A stretch of DNA of 26,829 nucleotides from an uncultured Eubacteriales bacterium. Lineage in GTDB: Bacteria; Bacillota; Clostridia; Christensenellales; Christensenellaceae. The position numbers and the translations under genes are program-made. The DNA is taken from NCBI GenBank assembly GCA_900545085.1, contig UQXU01000015.1:1-26829 (forward strand), read 5' to 3'. Below the pieces are notes generated by a model. The model was given only the letters and a program-made list of their open reading frames with translations. It was not told where the DNA came from and searched no databases. The first letter of the stretch is position 1. Every line of letters starts with the position of its first letter. Shown here in pieces: positions 1 through 6,582 of this stretch.

Positions 1-4
1 CTGT

Positions 5-1651
5 TCATGATAAATTCAAGGCAACTGAACTCTTCACGAACAAGTATGGCATATCTTTGCCGAGCTTTTGGTAGTTAAGAGAATGGGATGTCTCGCGGCC
101 CCGGCTCTCGCCGGTGTTGTAGGTGTCGATGGTCTCCTTGCCCAGCACGGCGGCCAGCTCCTTGAGGGTTGTCGGCTCTTTGCCGCCCAGGAAGATGGAG
201 GTATCCATGTTGCCGATGATGGTATCGGCGTTGTCCTTGTAGATAGCTTTGAGCTGGGACTGTGCTTGCAGCACCAGGCAGGCGGAAATCTCACGGCTTC
301 GGATGGTGGCAACCAGCTTTTCCAGCCGAGGGATCTGTCCAATATTGGCGGCCTCGTCAATGAGGCACCGCACATGGACCGGCAGCCGCCCGCCGTACAC
401 ATCGTCCGCTTTTTCGCAGAGCAGATTGAACAGCTGGGTGTAGCACATGGAGATCAGGAAGTTAAAGCTATCGTCCGTGTCGCTCATAATCAAGAACAAG
501 GCGGTTTTCCGGTCTCCCAGGGTATCCAGCTCCAGCTCGTCGTAGGCCGTGACCTCCCGCAGCTCCGCGATGTCGAACACGGCAAGGCGCGCACCGCAGG
601 AAATCAGGATGGATTTTGCGGTTTTGCCCGCAGCCAGCTTGTACTTTTTGTACTGACGGACGGCGAAGTGGTTGGGCTTCTCTGCCTCCAGCGCGTCAAA
701 CATCAGGTCCACGGGGTTCTTGAACTCCTCGTCATCCTCCCGGACCTCCATCGCGTTGATGAACTCGATGAGGGTGGAGAAATTCTGTTCCTCCACCGGG
801 GCCTCGTAGTGGATATACCCAATGAGGGCGCAGTACAAAAGCGTCTCGGCCTTAACCCAAAAATCGTCCCCGGCCTTGCCCTCGCCCTTGGTGTTGGCGA
901 TCAGCGTCGTGACCAGTTTCAAGATGTCCTTTTCGGAGTGGATGTAGGCAAAGGGATTATAGTGCATGGACTTCTTGAAGTTGATGGTATTGAGGACTTT
1001 GATCCGATAAGGCTCATAGATGTCCTTGCCGTGCTTATCCTTCATGGGCTTGCCGTCCTTGCCCAGCTTGGGTGTGCCGCGCTGAAGCATTTTGCCGCAC
1101 TCCACCAGGATGGTGCCTTTTGGGTCTGTCACCACATAGGAGCTGTGCATCTGCATCAGGTTCGGTTTCAGCCAGAAGCGGGTCTTGCCGGAACCGGAGC
1201 CACCGATCACCAGCACATTTTTGTTTCTGGCGGTCTTGGGGTCCTTGGGGCGGCTGTTCATGGTCAGGCTCTCGGTTTTAGTCAGAATCACATTGTTCTG
1301 GAACACCGGGTCGATGTAGGGTGCGATGTCCTCATGGGTGCCCCAGCGGGCGCTGCCATACTCCATACCGTGCCGGTACTTCTTGGCGTTCTTGCTTTTG
1401 AGATACACGGCCAATCGCAGGCCAGCGCCGCAGCACAGCCCCACCAGCAGGTCCAAAGGGTGCAGGCTGGGCCACCAGCTGGCCAGCGCCACCGGCAGCG
1501 TGGAGAAGAACGAAAGCATTTTTGCCGAAGCGTCCGCACCCACGGCCATCCGCCATCCTTCACCGAAGTTGGTTGCGAACAGCCCCATCAGGATATAGGG
1601 CATATTCAGCAAAAGGAGCTTTTTGATGTCAAGTTGCTTTTTCATCTTCAT
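5..1651 (-). CDS. virD4: VirD4/PcfC-type conjugation coupling protein, C-terminus altered
   Basis: This is a type IV coupling protein, the membrane ATPase that delivers the relaxase-DNA complex to the mating channel. Hydrophobic segments at about residues 11-28 and 45-85 anchor it. Walker A GGSGSGKT lies at 150-157 and Walker B CLIDEAAN at about 429-436, followed by the usual RSREISACLVLQAQSQL block. It starts with ATG overlapping the pcfB stop by 4 bp (ATGA), so the two are translationally coupled. From family knowledge, members of this ICE type run to about 600 residues and continue beyond the LNYQKLGK block. Here residues from about 533 are unrelated and a stop follows after about 15 codons. 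The gene is therefore probably truncated by an insertion, a rearrangement or an assembly edge near position 55. Function of the ATPase core is secure; activity of the truncated product is doubtful. Confidence 0.9.
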   Translation of the reverse strand: MKMKKQLDIKKLLLLNMPYILMGLFATNFGEGWRMAVGADASAKMLSFFSTLPVALASWWPSLHPLDLLVGLCCGAGLRLAVYLKSKNAKKYRHGMEYGSARWGTHEDIAPYIDPVFQNNVILTKTESLTMNSRPKDPKTARNKNVLVIGGSGSGKTRFWLKPNLMQMHSSYVVTDPKGTILVECGKMLQRGTPKLGKDGKPMKDKHGKDIYEPYRIKVLNTINFKKSMHYNPFAYIHSEKDILKLVTTLIANTKGEGKAGDDFWVKAETLLYCALIGYIHYEAPVEEQNFSTLIEFINAMEVREDDEEFKNPVDLMFDALEAEKPNHFAVRQYKKYKLAAGKTAKSILISCGARLAVFDIAELREVTAYDELELDTLGDRKTALFLIMSDTDDSFNFLISMCYTQLFNLLCEKADDVYGGRLPVHVRCLIDEAANIGQIPRLEKLVATIRSREISACLVLQAQSQLKAIYKDNADTIIGNMDTSIFLGGKEPTTLKELAAVLGKETIDTYNTGESRGRETSHSLNYQKLGKDMPYLFVKSSVALNLS

Positions 1652-2148
1652 CGTTCCAGCTCCTTCCGCTTGTTCCGGTCCACAACGGCGTGTTTCACCA
1701 GCTCTTTGAACTGGCTCAGCTTTGCCAGCACGGACGGACGCTCTGTTTTCTGCGCCTTTCTGACCTTCTTGCCGGTGTACTCGGTAAAGGCAGCGGTCAG
1801 GGCATCCGCATCGCGGCCTTTGAAAAAGATCAGGTACTTGGGCGGGGAGCTGCTGCGGTCCTTCTTCACCGCATAGTCAACGCCGTATTTCCGGGCGATC
1901 TTTTCAAACTCCTTGATGGAGGGGTCGGTGATCTCGATGTTGGAAACGCCCTGATTCTGGCCGATCAGCTGCTTCACCGTCTGTTTGCCGTGGGGAATCA
2001 CGGGGGTATCCCGGCTTTTCTGCTTTTGCAGCTTCTTTTCCTTGCGGTGGGCAAGGTACTTGGTGATGGCGGCCTTAAACAGCCGCCCGGTAAACTTTGT
2101 TCCGCTGACTACCAGCGTCAAAGTCCTGTTTTCCACTTCCTCCTGCAT
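1648..2148 (-). CDS. pcfB: PcfB family protein (DUF3801), coupling-protein partner
   Basis: This is a 166-residue basic protein matching the PcfB/DUF3801 family, an accessory relaxosome factor encoded just upstream of the VirD4/PcfC coupling protein in Gram-positive conjugative elements. Recognisable segments are the N-terminal strand-helix LTLVVSGTKFTGRLFKAAI, a Lys-rich region at about residues 35-60, the block ITDPSIKEFEKIARKYGVDYAVKKD near 73-97, and KYLIFFKGRDADALTAAF near 104-121, the usual RNA-recognition-like half of the family. Its start has a strong AAAGGAGG site. It overlaps virD4 by 4 bp. Family and context agree, so confidence is high. Confidence 0.88.
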   Translation of the reverse strand: MQEEVENRTLTLVVSGTKFTGRLFKAAITKYLAHRKEKKLQKQKSRDTPVIPHGKQTVKQLIGQNQGVSNIEITDPSIKEFEKIARKYGVDYAVKKDRSSSPPKYLIFFKGRDADALTAAFTEYTGKKVRKAQKTERPSVLAKLSQFKELVKHAVVDRNKRKELER

Positions 2149-2195
2149 AGGTCATCGCCTCCTTTCCACGGATTTTGCAGGGGTGGCGCTTGATA

Positions 2196-2237
2196 CTAAG
2201 GCGGGACCACCAGCCGCCGCAGCAGGTATTTCATCAT
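2196..2237 (-). CDS. possible 13-codon micro-ORF between two ICE genes
   Basis: An ATG-ATG start preceded by AAAGGAG at good spacing opens a 13-codon frame (MMKYLLRRLVVPP, then TAG) in the 100-bp gap between the small conserved protein and pcfB. It is hydrophobic and basic. It could be a leader peptide or a tiny membrane protein, or simply a remnant. Nothing but the ribosome-binding site and position supports it. Confidence 0.25.
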   Translation of the reverse strand: MMKYLLRRLVVPP

Positions 2238-2249
2238 GGCAGGCTCCTT

Positions 2250-2561
2250 TCAACGCAGCTGATCGGAGCGGTCATAGTACAGATGTCCCTGGCGCACCTT
2301 GGCATGGCTGAGAATCTTGATGTGGCCCTTTTCCTGGTTCTCCAGGCTTTTCTGGTATCCGGCCTCCGTCAGAAACAGGCGGGTCCGTTCGCCTTTCCAG
2401 CCCACCGGCGAATCGTGGGTCAGCACATCGAAGATAATCATGTGCCGGGTGTCCTCGGCAAACCGCTCCAAATCCATGTACTCATGGCCGTGGTAGTTCT
2501 GCGCCCCGGCCTTGAGCCGCATTTCCTCCATCAGCTGGCCCACGGTCTTACGCTCAGGCAT
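2250..2561 (-). CDS. conserved small ICE protein, paralogue of the 4147-4422 gene
   Basis: This encodes 103 residues of unknown function. The ATG at 2561 is preferred over an upstream GTG because AAAGGAGGTG lies 7-8 bp before it. It overlaps the end of the preceding DUF7768-like gene by 8 bp. The second half (ERFAEDTRHMIIFDV, then a Gly-rich turn, RLFLTEAGYQ, IKI, GHL) lines up with the 91-residue protein at 4147-4422, so the two are paralogues inside one element. The N-terminal ~30 residues (TVGQLMEEMRLKAG) are an extra predicted helix. The pattern suggests a compact alpha/beta fold with no catalytic motif I recognise. Being kept twice beside replication and transfer genes suggests an element-specific accessory role, but no function can be assigned. 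Confidence 0.75.
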   Translation of the reverse strand: MPERKTVGQLMEEMRLKAGAQNYHGHEYMDLERFAEDTRHMIIFDVLTHDSPVGWKGERTRLFLTEAGYQKSLENQEKGHIKILSHAKVRQGHLYYDRSDQLR

Positions 2562-2916
2562 GGCGCGCACCTCCTTTCCCGCGTCCCTGGCCTTTCACAG
2601 TCAGGATACCGTCCAGGGTGGTAGCGGTGATCCGCAGGCGCTCAGCGGTGGCGATGTCATTCTTCACGGTCTCGTCGATGCCGTGGCCGCAGACCACCAG
2701 CACATGGGACCGGCGCAGATAGTCTCGCACCATATCCAGCCCGTCCTTGTGTTCCTGGGGAATCTCGTCCTTGAGGAAGGTAGGCAGGAACAGCACCGGG
2801 CAGATGGGCGAATACCCGGCGTCGTACACCTGGCGGCAGTAGGTGGCAGCGTTCTCGGCGTTCTCATACTGGTTGTTGCTCCAGGGAGCCGTAATGTAGG
2901 CAAGAGGTCGTTTCAT
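2554..2916 (-). CDS. DUF7768/DUF4406-like nucleoside 2-deoxyribosyltransferase-fold protein
   Basis: This encodes 120 residues starting at the ATG at 2916 (AGAAAGGA site upstream). It opens with a Rossmann-like strand PLAYITAPW, then YENAENAATYCRQVYDAGYSPICPVLF, a helix with DGLDMVRDYLRR, the strand SHVLVVCGHGIDE and a helix NDIATAERL. This matches small proteins of the DUF4406/DUF7768 type, whose fold resembles nucleoside 2-deoxyribosyltransferases, with a central strand-turn (here CGHGIDET) that would bind a nucleotide or ribose. Such proteins are common in phages and ICEs, where their substrate is unknown. A catalytic Glu could be E in GIDET, but this is inferred from fold only. The C-terminus is a basic Gly/Lys tail. 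Confidence 0.7.
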   Translation of the reverse strand: MKRPLAYITAPWSNNQYENAENAATYCRQVYDAGYSPICPVLFLPTFLKDEIPQEHKDGLDMVRDYLRRSHVLVVCGHGIDETVKNDIATAERLRITATTLDGILTVKGQGRGKGGARHA

Positions 2917-2952
2917 GGCAAAATCCTTTCTCCCGGTATTGCCGGGCAACAG

Positions 2953-2975
2953 AAAAGCGGCTGTTTACCAGCCGC
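2953..2975 (-). terminator. hairpin with T run overlapping the end of the initiator gene
   Basis: On the minus strand GCGGCTG, a 5-nt loop and CAGCCGC are followed by TTTT. The 5' arm overlaps the TGG-TAA end of the replication-initiator-like gene. It probably attenuates transcription before the DUF7768-like gene. Confidence 0.6.
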
Positions 2976-3858
2976 CTGTGTTCATATCGTGATTGACTTG
3001 TACGGTGTAGTGATTGCTGATCGTGGTGGGCGCGTTGAACAGCACTGCAAGCAAATACTGTTTCATATTGCGGACCTCCGTGGTGTTTTTCTGCATACCG
3101 TCCATGACAAATCGGATATGCTCGCTATCCAGCTTCAAGAACCGGGAGCGCACGACTTCATGGGGAAAGTCGCTGCCAGCGATCCGAGTGGTTTTACGTT
3201 TGGCACAAACGGTCTCCACCATCAGCTCCACAATCTCGTCCAGGTCCTCACGGTAGGTCGAAAACTCTCTGCACAGATAGTCATACTCGATGTTCTCCAG
3301 AATCAATTCCCGATAATTTTCTATCTCTGAGACAGACATCGCATCCCTTCCTTTCCGTTCCGGCAGCTGTGCTGCCGCTGTTTCCCGGAAGGGAATGGAA
3401 TCGGTACTTGCTCCATGAGTATTTTGTTTTTGAGTATTTGGTTTCTCTATATTTAATTCTGCGGGCTTTTCCGTATCCGGTTTATCCAGATACGGGTTTT
3501 CCGTATCTGGTGAAGCCGTATCTGGTACAGCCGTATCCGGCCTTGGCGTTTCTGGCTGCCTGGGCTGGGGTTTCTCATAAATCACATACTCGGTGTCGCT
3601 GATCCGGCCTTGTTGGTCCCGCAGCTGGTTCCGCACGATGTAACCGGCGGTTTCCAACTCCCGCAGCGCACTGCCGATGGCATCAACGCCCTCCTTGCAG
3701 ATTTTCGCAAGTCCACGGGTAGTATAGTTCCAGTCATCAGGCAGGGATAACATCATGGAAAGAAGCCCCTTTGCCTTGAGGGATAGTTCGTGGTTCCGCA
3801 GGTGATGATTGCTCATCACGGTATAATCTTTGGTCCGTTCAATGCGAAAAACGGCCAT
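2965..3858 (-). CDS. replication-initiator-like winged-helix protein with DUF6017 C-terminus
   Basis: This encodes 297 residues, ATG at 3858 after AAAGGAGTGA. Residues ~5-80 form a winged-helix domain like the N-terminus of RepA_N/DnaD-type initiators (VMSNHHLRNHELSLKAKGLL, then LAKICKEGVDAIGSALRELETAGYI). Residues ~97-150 are a Pro-rich linker with pentapeptide repeats (PETPR, PDTAV, PDTAS, PDTEN, PYLDK, PDTEK). Residues ~170-297 match the DUF6017 domain usual in Tn1549-like ICEs (ELMVETVCAKR, then VRSRFLKLDSEHIRFVMDGM). The linker DNA is a regular array of 10-bp repeats, as in RepA_N plasmids whose origin lies inside rep. Inference: it starts replication of the excised circle. It could instead be only a transcriptional regulator. 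Confidence 0.8.
   Translation of the reverse strand: MAVFRIERTKDYTVMSNHHLRNHELSLKAKGLLSMMLSLPDDWNYTTRGLAKICKEGVDAIGSALRELETAGYIVRNQLRDQQGRISDTEYVIYEKPQPRQPETPRPDTAVPDTASPDTENPYLDKPDTEKPAELNIEKPNTQKQNTHGASTDSIPFRETAAAQLPERKGRDAMSVSEIENYRELILENIEYDYLCREFSTYREDLDEIVELMVETVCAKRKTTRIAGSDFPHEVVRSRFLKLDSEHIRFVMDGMQKNTTEVRNMKQYLLAVLFNAPTTISNHYTVQVNHDMNTGGW
3421..3555. repeat. iteron-like 15-bp-period repeat array with AT-rich flank (candidate origin)
   Basis: Five copies of the 10-mer CCGTATCYGG start at 3471, 3486 (inverted, CCAGATACGG), 3501, 3516 and 3531. A degenerate sixth copy (GCGTTTCTGG) starts at 3546. The period is exactly 15 bp. Each copy is itself a near-palindrome. Positions 3421-3460 next to the array are strongly AT-rich inside an otherwise GC-rich gene. 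The array encodes the linker of the initiator-like protein. Confidence 0.65.
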
Positions 3859-3889
3859 TGACTTCACTCCTTTCTAATTTTAGGGCATG

Positions 3890-3928
3890 AAAAAAGCCAC
3901 AATCCTTCGTGAAAAAGACTGTGGCTTT
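3890..3928 (-). terminator. rho-independent terminator after the 63-residue gene
   Basis: On the minus strand AAGCCACA and TGTGGCTT flank an 18-nt loop and are followed by TTTTTT. The hairpin begins at the stop codon of the 63-residue gene and sits about 30 bp before the initiator gene start. Confidence 0.65.
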
Positions 3929-4119
3929 CAGCTGTTTTTGTTGTTCTGCCAGGGCCGGTAAGGACGCTTGTACTTCGGCGGATGACTGAACATCGGCTCA
4001 TGCTCCGAAAACGGGAGGGTCTGCAAAACCCGGTCAATGTCGGTGGATTCCATATCATACTGGGACTGGCAACTTTCCCGGATGGCATCTTTGATGCTCT
4101 GGACAGTACACATATTCAT
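3928..4119 (-). CDS. small conserved ICE protein of unknown function
   Basis: This encodes 63 residues with no recognised domain. Support for coding is a GGAAAGGA ribosome-binding site just upstream of the ATG, a position within a co-directional run of ICE genes, and a terminator starting at its stop codon. The N-terminal half is helix-like (SIKDAIRESCQSQY). The C-terminal half is rich in Pro, Lys, Arg and Tyr (HPPKYKRPYRPWQ) and probably unstructured or nucleic-acid binding. I do not recognise the family. Confidence 0.6.
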   Translation of the reverse strand: MNMCTVQSIKDAIRESCQSQYDMESTDIDRVLQTLPFSEHEPMFSHPPKYKRPYRPWQNNKNS

Positions 4120-4146
4120 TCCTTTCCTTTCGTAGTGATAATGAGT

Positions 4147-4422
4147 TTACGGGTGGCGGCGGCGCTTGTCCGGTTTGAAGTCGAGCACATGGCCCTCGAT
4201 CACACGGGCATACCGCTTGATTTTGATTTCCCGACGCTTCTGGCTTACGAGGGCGGCCTGATACCCGTCCTCCGTAAGAAACAGCCGCATATCATCGCCG
4301 GGGCAGCCGTAGGAACAAGGGCGCTGAACGGAAAACTCGATCATCCAGCGGGTGCTGTCCTGAAAACGCTCTACGGCCAAGATATTGTGTCCTTTCAGCT
4401 CACGGGCTGAAATATCCCTCAT
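4147..4422 (-). CDS. conserved small ICE protein, paralogue of the 2250-2561 gene
   Basis: This encodes 91 residues with an AAAGGAG site 6 bp before the ATG, 12 bp after the parB stop. The core reads LAVERFQDSTRWMIEFSV, a Cys-rich turn (CSYGCPGDD), RLFLTEDGYQAAL, EIKIKRYARVIEGHVL. The spacing and most of these motifs recur in the 103-residue protein at 2250-2561. The CxxxC turn is unique to this copy. It ends in a basic RRRHP tail. No catalytic motif is visible. Operon position right after parB suggests a role in maintenance or regulation of the element, but that is inference. Confidence 0.75.
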   Translation of the reverse strand: MRDISARELKGHNILAVERFQDSTRWMIEFSVQRPCSYGCPGDDMRLFLTEDGYQAALVSQKRREIKIKRYARVIEGHVLDFKPDKRRRHP

Positions 4423-4434
4423 AGGCGGCTCCTT

Positions 4435-5361
4435 TCATCGTTCCTGGTCTCTCTGACGCTTTTTCTGCCATGCCTCCAACAGCTTGATGATAGTTTCCTG
4501 CATCCGCTGGGGCGTATAGCTTTTGGGGAAATACTTCCGCAGGGTGTCGGAGGTGAAAGTCACTTTGTCGAGATCACTTTTCTTTTCCTCACCCATGATG
4601 ACGCGCATCATATCGAGGGTCAGATGTCCCTCCTGGCTGTATTTCTTGAGTCGCTGAGCCTGGGAGAGAGAGGGGGTAGCCTGTTCGCTGTCCATCGCGT
4701 CCAGCAAATCCCGCTGTTCTTCTTTTTTGAGAAAGGACAGCTCATAAGCCGGATTGAGGGCGATTTTCTTTTCATCGACCATATCCAGCAGTTCGGGAAT
4801 CAGCTCCGTCAGGCGGATATAGCGCTGCACCTGGTTCCTACTCGAACCAGCCTGCTGCGCCAACAATTCATCTGCACGCAACTTCGTCCCAAGTTGGGAC
4901 GAAGTTAAGTCCCCCCGTGCGCCTTGGTGTTTCATAGCCTCCAGCTTCATCTTGTAAGCAAAGGCCCTTTCGCTGGGGAGCAGGCTTTCACGTTGTAAGT
5001 TGCTGTCCACCATGATGATAGTGGCAGCATCATCGTCCAGGTCTCGGACAATGACAGGCATGGTTTCTTTCTCGGCCAGCTCACTGGCCCGGTGCCGCCT
5101 GTGACCGGCAACCAGCTCATAGCCGCCCTCCGGGTCCGGGCGGGCGATCGCCGGAACCAGAACACCATACTGCCGAACGCTGTCGGCGGTCTCCATCATG
5201 GCCTCGTCATCCTTGACTTTGAAGGGATGCCCCTTAAATGGGTGCAGCTCAGACAGCGGAATTTCCTGTATCTTCTCCAGCTTGGCATCCTGGCGGCTTT
5301 CCTCGGTGGAAAACAAATCATCGTATGGAGCCAGCTCTACTTTTTTCGCGCTGCTTTTCAA
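4435..5361 (-). CDS. parB: ParB/Spo0J-family partition protein
   Basis: This encodes 308 residues beginning at a TTG codon 7 bp after GGAGGTGA. It has the ParB N-terminal box (IPLSELHPFKGHPFKVKDD near 34-52), the diagnostic arginine-rich ELVAGHRRHRASEL at about 82-95 (the CTP-binding/sliding-clamp motif of the ParB-Srx fold), then DSNLQRESLLPSERAFAYKMKLEA. A helix-turn-helix around 160-190 (ADELLAQQAGSSRNQVQRYIRL) would bind a parS-type centromere. The C-terminus is basic and helical. The start lies inside the 3' end of parA (44-bp overlap), so the pair is co-translated. It likely stabilises the excised element or regulates its genes. No parS could be picked out by eye. Confidence 0.92.
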   Translation of the reverse strand: MKSSAKKVELAPYDDLFSTEESRQDAKLEKIQEIPLSELHPFKGHPFKVKDDEAMMETADSVRQYGVLVPAIARPDPEGGYELVAGHRRHRASELAEKETMPVIVRDLDDDAATIIMVDSNLQRESLLPSERAFAYKMKLEAMKHQGARGDLTSSQLGTKLRADELLAQQAGSSRNQVQRYIRLTELIPELLDMVDEKKIALNPAYELSFLKKEEQRDLLDAMDSEQATPSLSQAQRLKKYSQEGHLTLDMMRVIMGEEKKSDLDKVTFTSDTLRKYFPKSYTPQRMQETIIKLLEAWQKKRQRDQER

Positions 5362-6139
5362 GTTTTATCACCTCCTTGGTCAGATTCTTATAGCCCTCGG
5401 CCACCTTGCCATTAGGGTCATGGGCAAAAATGCTTTTGCCCTCGGCGCTGATCTCCTTTGCCCGGACAGAATGGGGAATCTCGGTGCCGAACACCTTGAT
5501 TTTGCTGCCATAGGTCTCCCGCAGCAGGGCGGCAATCTCCTTGGCGAAGTTGGTGCGGTTGTCCACCATCGTCAGCAATATGCCGTCGATCTGGAGCTTG
5601 GGGTTGATCTGCCGCTTCACCTTGTTTACGGTCTGGAGCAGCTGTTCCAGGCCCTTGGCGGGCAGGTACTCCGCCTGAACGGGGATTATGACCCTGTTGG
5701 CGGCGGCCAGGGCGTTGACCGTGAGCATACCCAGGGATGGCTGGCAGTCAATCAGGATATGGGAATACTGTCCCTTGAGCGTGTCCAGATACTGCCGCAG
5801 GATGGTCTCTCGGCTCATGGCGTTCACCAGGGAGACCTCCATGCCGGAGAGCTGGATGTCTGCGGGCATCAGGTCAACGCCCTCCGGGTGGTGCAGGATA
5901 CCCTCGCCGGGGCGCAGCGGCTCGTCCATCAGGATACGGCCCATCGCGTCGGACAGGGTAAAGGGCAGCTTGTCCGGCTGGGGATGGCCCAGGCTGATGG
6001 TCAGGCTGCCTTGCGGGTCCCCGTCGATCAGCAGCACTTTCTTTCCGGCCTGCGCCAGCCCAATCCCCAGGTTCGCGCAGGTGGTTGTCTTGCCAACGCC
6101 GCCTTTCTGGTTGGCGATGGCGATGATTTGCGTGTTCAA
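5318..6139 (-). CDS. parA: ParA-family partition ATPase
   Basis: This encodes 273 residues. A TTG at 6139 is chosen because AGGTGA lies 5 bp upstream and the protein then begins with the family-typical IIAIANQKGGVGKTTTCANL. A frame open to an ATG at 6202 would run through a terminator hairpin and is unlikely. The deviant Walker A KGGVGKTT is at residues 12-19, switch I region DGDPQGSLT near 39-47, and Walker B-like HILIDCQPSLG near 120-130. It is a Soj/ParA ATPase working with the overlapping ParB to segregate or maintain the ICE. It is the first gene of the ICE operon next to the chromosomal junction, with two terminator hairpins just upstream. Confidence 0.94.
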   Translation of the reverse strand: MNTQIIAIANQKGGVGKTTTCANLGIGLAQAGKKVLLIDGDPQGSLTISLGHPQPDKLPFTLSDAMGRILMDEPLRPGEGILHHPEGVDLMPADIQLSGMEVSLVNAMSRETILRQYLDTLKGQYSHILIDCQPSLGMLTVNALAAANRVIIPVQAEYLPAKGLEQLLQTVNKVKRQINPKLQIDGILLTMVDNRTNFAKEIAALLRETYGSKIKVFGTEIPHSVRAKEISAEGKSIFAHDPNGKVAEGYKNLTKEVIKLEKQREKSRAGSIR

Positions 6140-6184
6140 TGACTTCACCTCATTTCTGAATTGTTCTATGGCTTCTGGAAATAG

Positions 6185-6224
6185 AAAAAGCCGCCACTTC
6201 AAAAATTGAAAGTGACGGCCTTTT
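6185..6224 (-). terminator. strong hairpin, T runs on both strands, 45 bp before parA
   Basis: GCCGCCACTTCAA and TTGAAAGTGACGGC pair (some G-U) across an AAA centre, with T runs on both strands. On the minus strand it stands between any upstream promoter and parA, as an insulator or attenuator. Confidence 0.7.
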
Positions 6225-6255
6225 CTTATCCCGGAATGAAATTCCCCGGAAACGC

Positions 6256-6287
6256 AAAAAGCGCCCAGTAGAAAATACTGAGCGCTT
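6256..6287 (-). terminator. rho-independent terminator in the ICE-end region
   Basis: On the minus strand AAGCGCTCAGTA, a 5-nt loop and TACTGGGCGCTT are followed by a T run. It would stop transcripts arriving from the rpsI side. Confidence 0.7.
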
Positions 6288-6300
6288 GGCGATTAGATTT

Positions 6301-6526
6301 ATTCTCTTTTGTTCAAATTAGGTCAAATTCAGACAAACCGTTTTCACGAAAAAGGTCTCTTGGAGATGTATAAATAAACATCCCCTTGGCATCCCAAAAT
6401 CGCGTCTCGGTTGTCCTATTTTTTAACCCATAAGCCCTCTTTTTGGGGTGGTTGTCCACCATTTAACCCATAGAAAACGGGTTAAAAGAGGCTTCGTTCT
6501 GTCAAATTGCGTCAAACCATTTGAAA
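6301..6526. repeat. repeat-rich ICE end region next to rpsI (candidate attachment region)
   Basis: An 18-bp imperfect direct repeat (15/18) lies at 6322-6339 and 6501-6518, both of the form GTCAAATT-N4-CAAACC. An 11-bp exact repeat TTTAACCCATA lies at 6422-6432 and 6462-6472, with an inverted partial copy (GGGTTAAA) at about 6479-6486. GGTGG-TTGT-CCACC forms a hairpin at 6447-6460. No gene is seen here. The pattern fits arm-type recombinase binding sites and a subterminal ICE end. Confidence 0.5.
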
Positions 6527-6530
6527 AGGA

Positions 6531-6563
6531 AAAACCCCGGAAACCGCGTAGTTCCGGGGTTTT
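6531..6563 (-). terminator. terminator of the rplM-rpsI operon
   Basis: AAAACCCCGGAA and TTCCGGGGTTTT form a 12-bp stem with T runs on both strands, 20 bp after the rpsI stop. It should work in both directions. Confidence 0.85.
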
Positions 6564-6582
6564 TGACCACTTTTGATAAAGT

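Noticed and set aside
1..55. Resemblance between the first bases (AGTTCAG...TTTATCA on the minus strand) and the rpsI 3' end (AGTTCAG...TTTATCA) as a possible second attachment site
   Set aside because: Only the two 7-mers match and their spacing differs by 2 bp. Without sequence to the left this may well be chance.
68..1876. Plus-strand frame of 602 codons opposite virD4 and pcfB
   Set aside because: It is antisense to a clear VirD4/PcfB pair with intact motifs, has no ribosome-binding site, and its protein is low in recognisable pattern. It is open only because of the high GC content.
3471..3555. The 15-bp repeat array as a CRISPR
   Set aside because: Repeats are 10 bp with 5-bp gaps, inside a coding sequence in frame, with one inverted copy. 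None of this fits a CRISPR array.
5198..6142. Plus-strand frame of 314 codons opposite parA
   Set aside because: The minus-strand ParA has its Walker motifs and overlaps ParB properly; the plus frame shows no domain.
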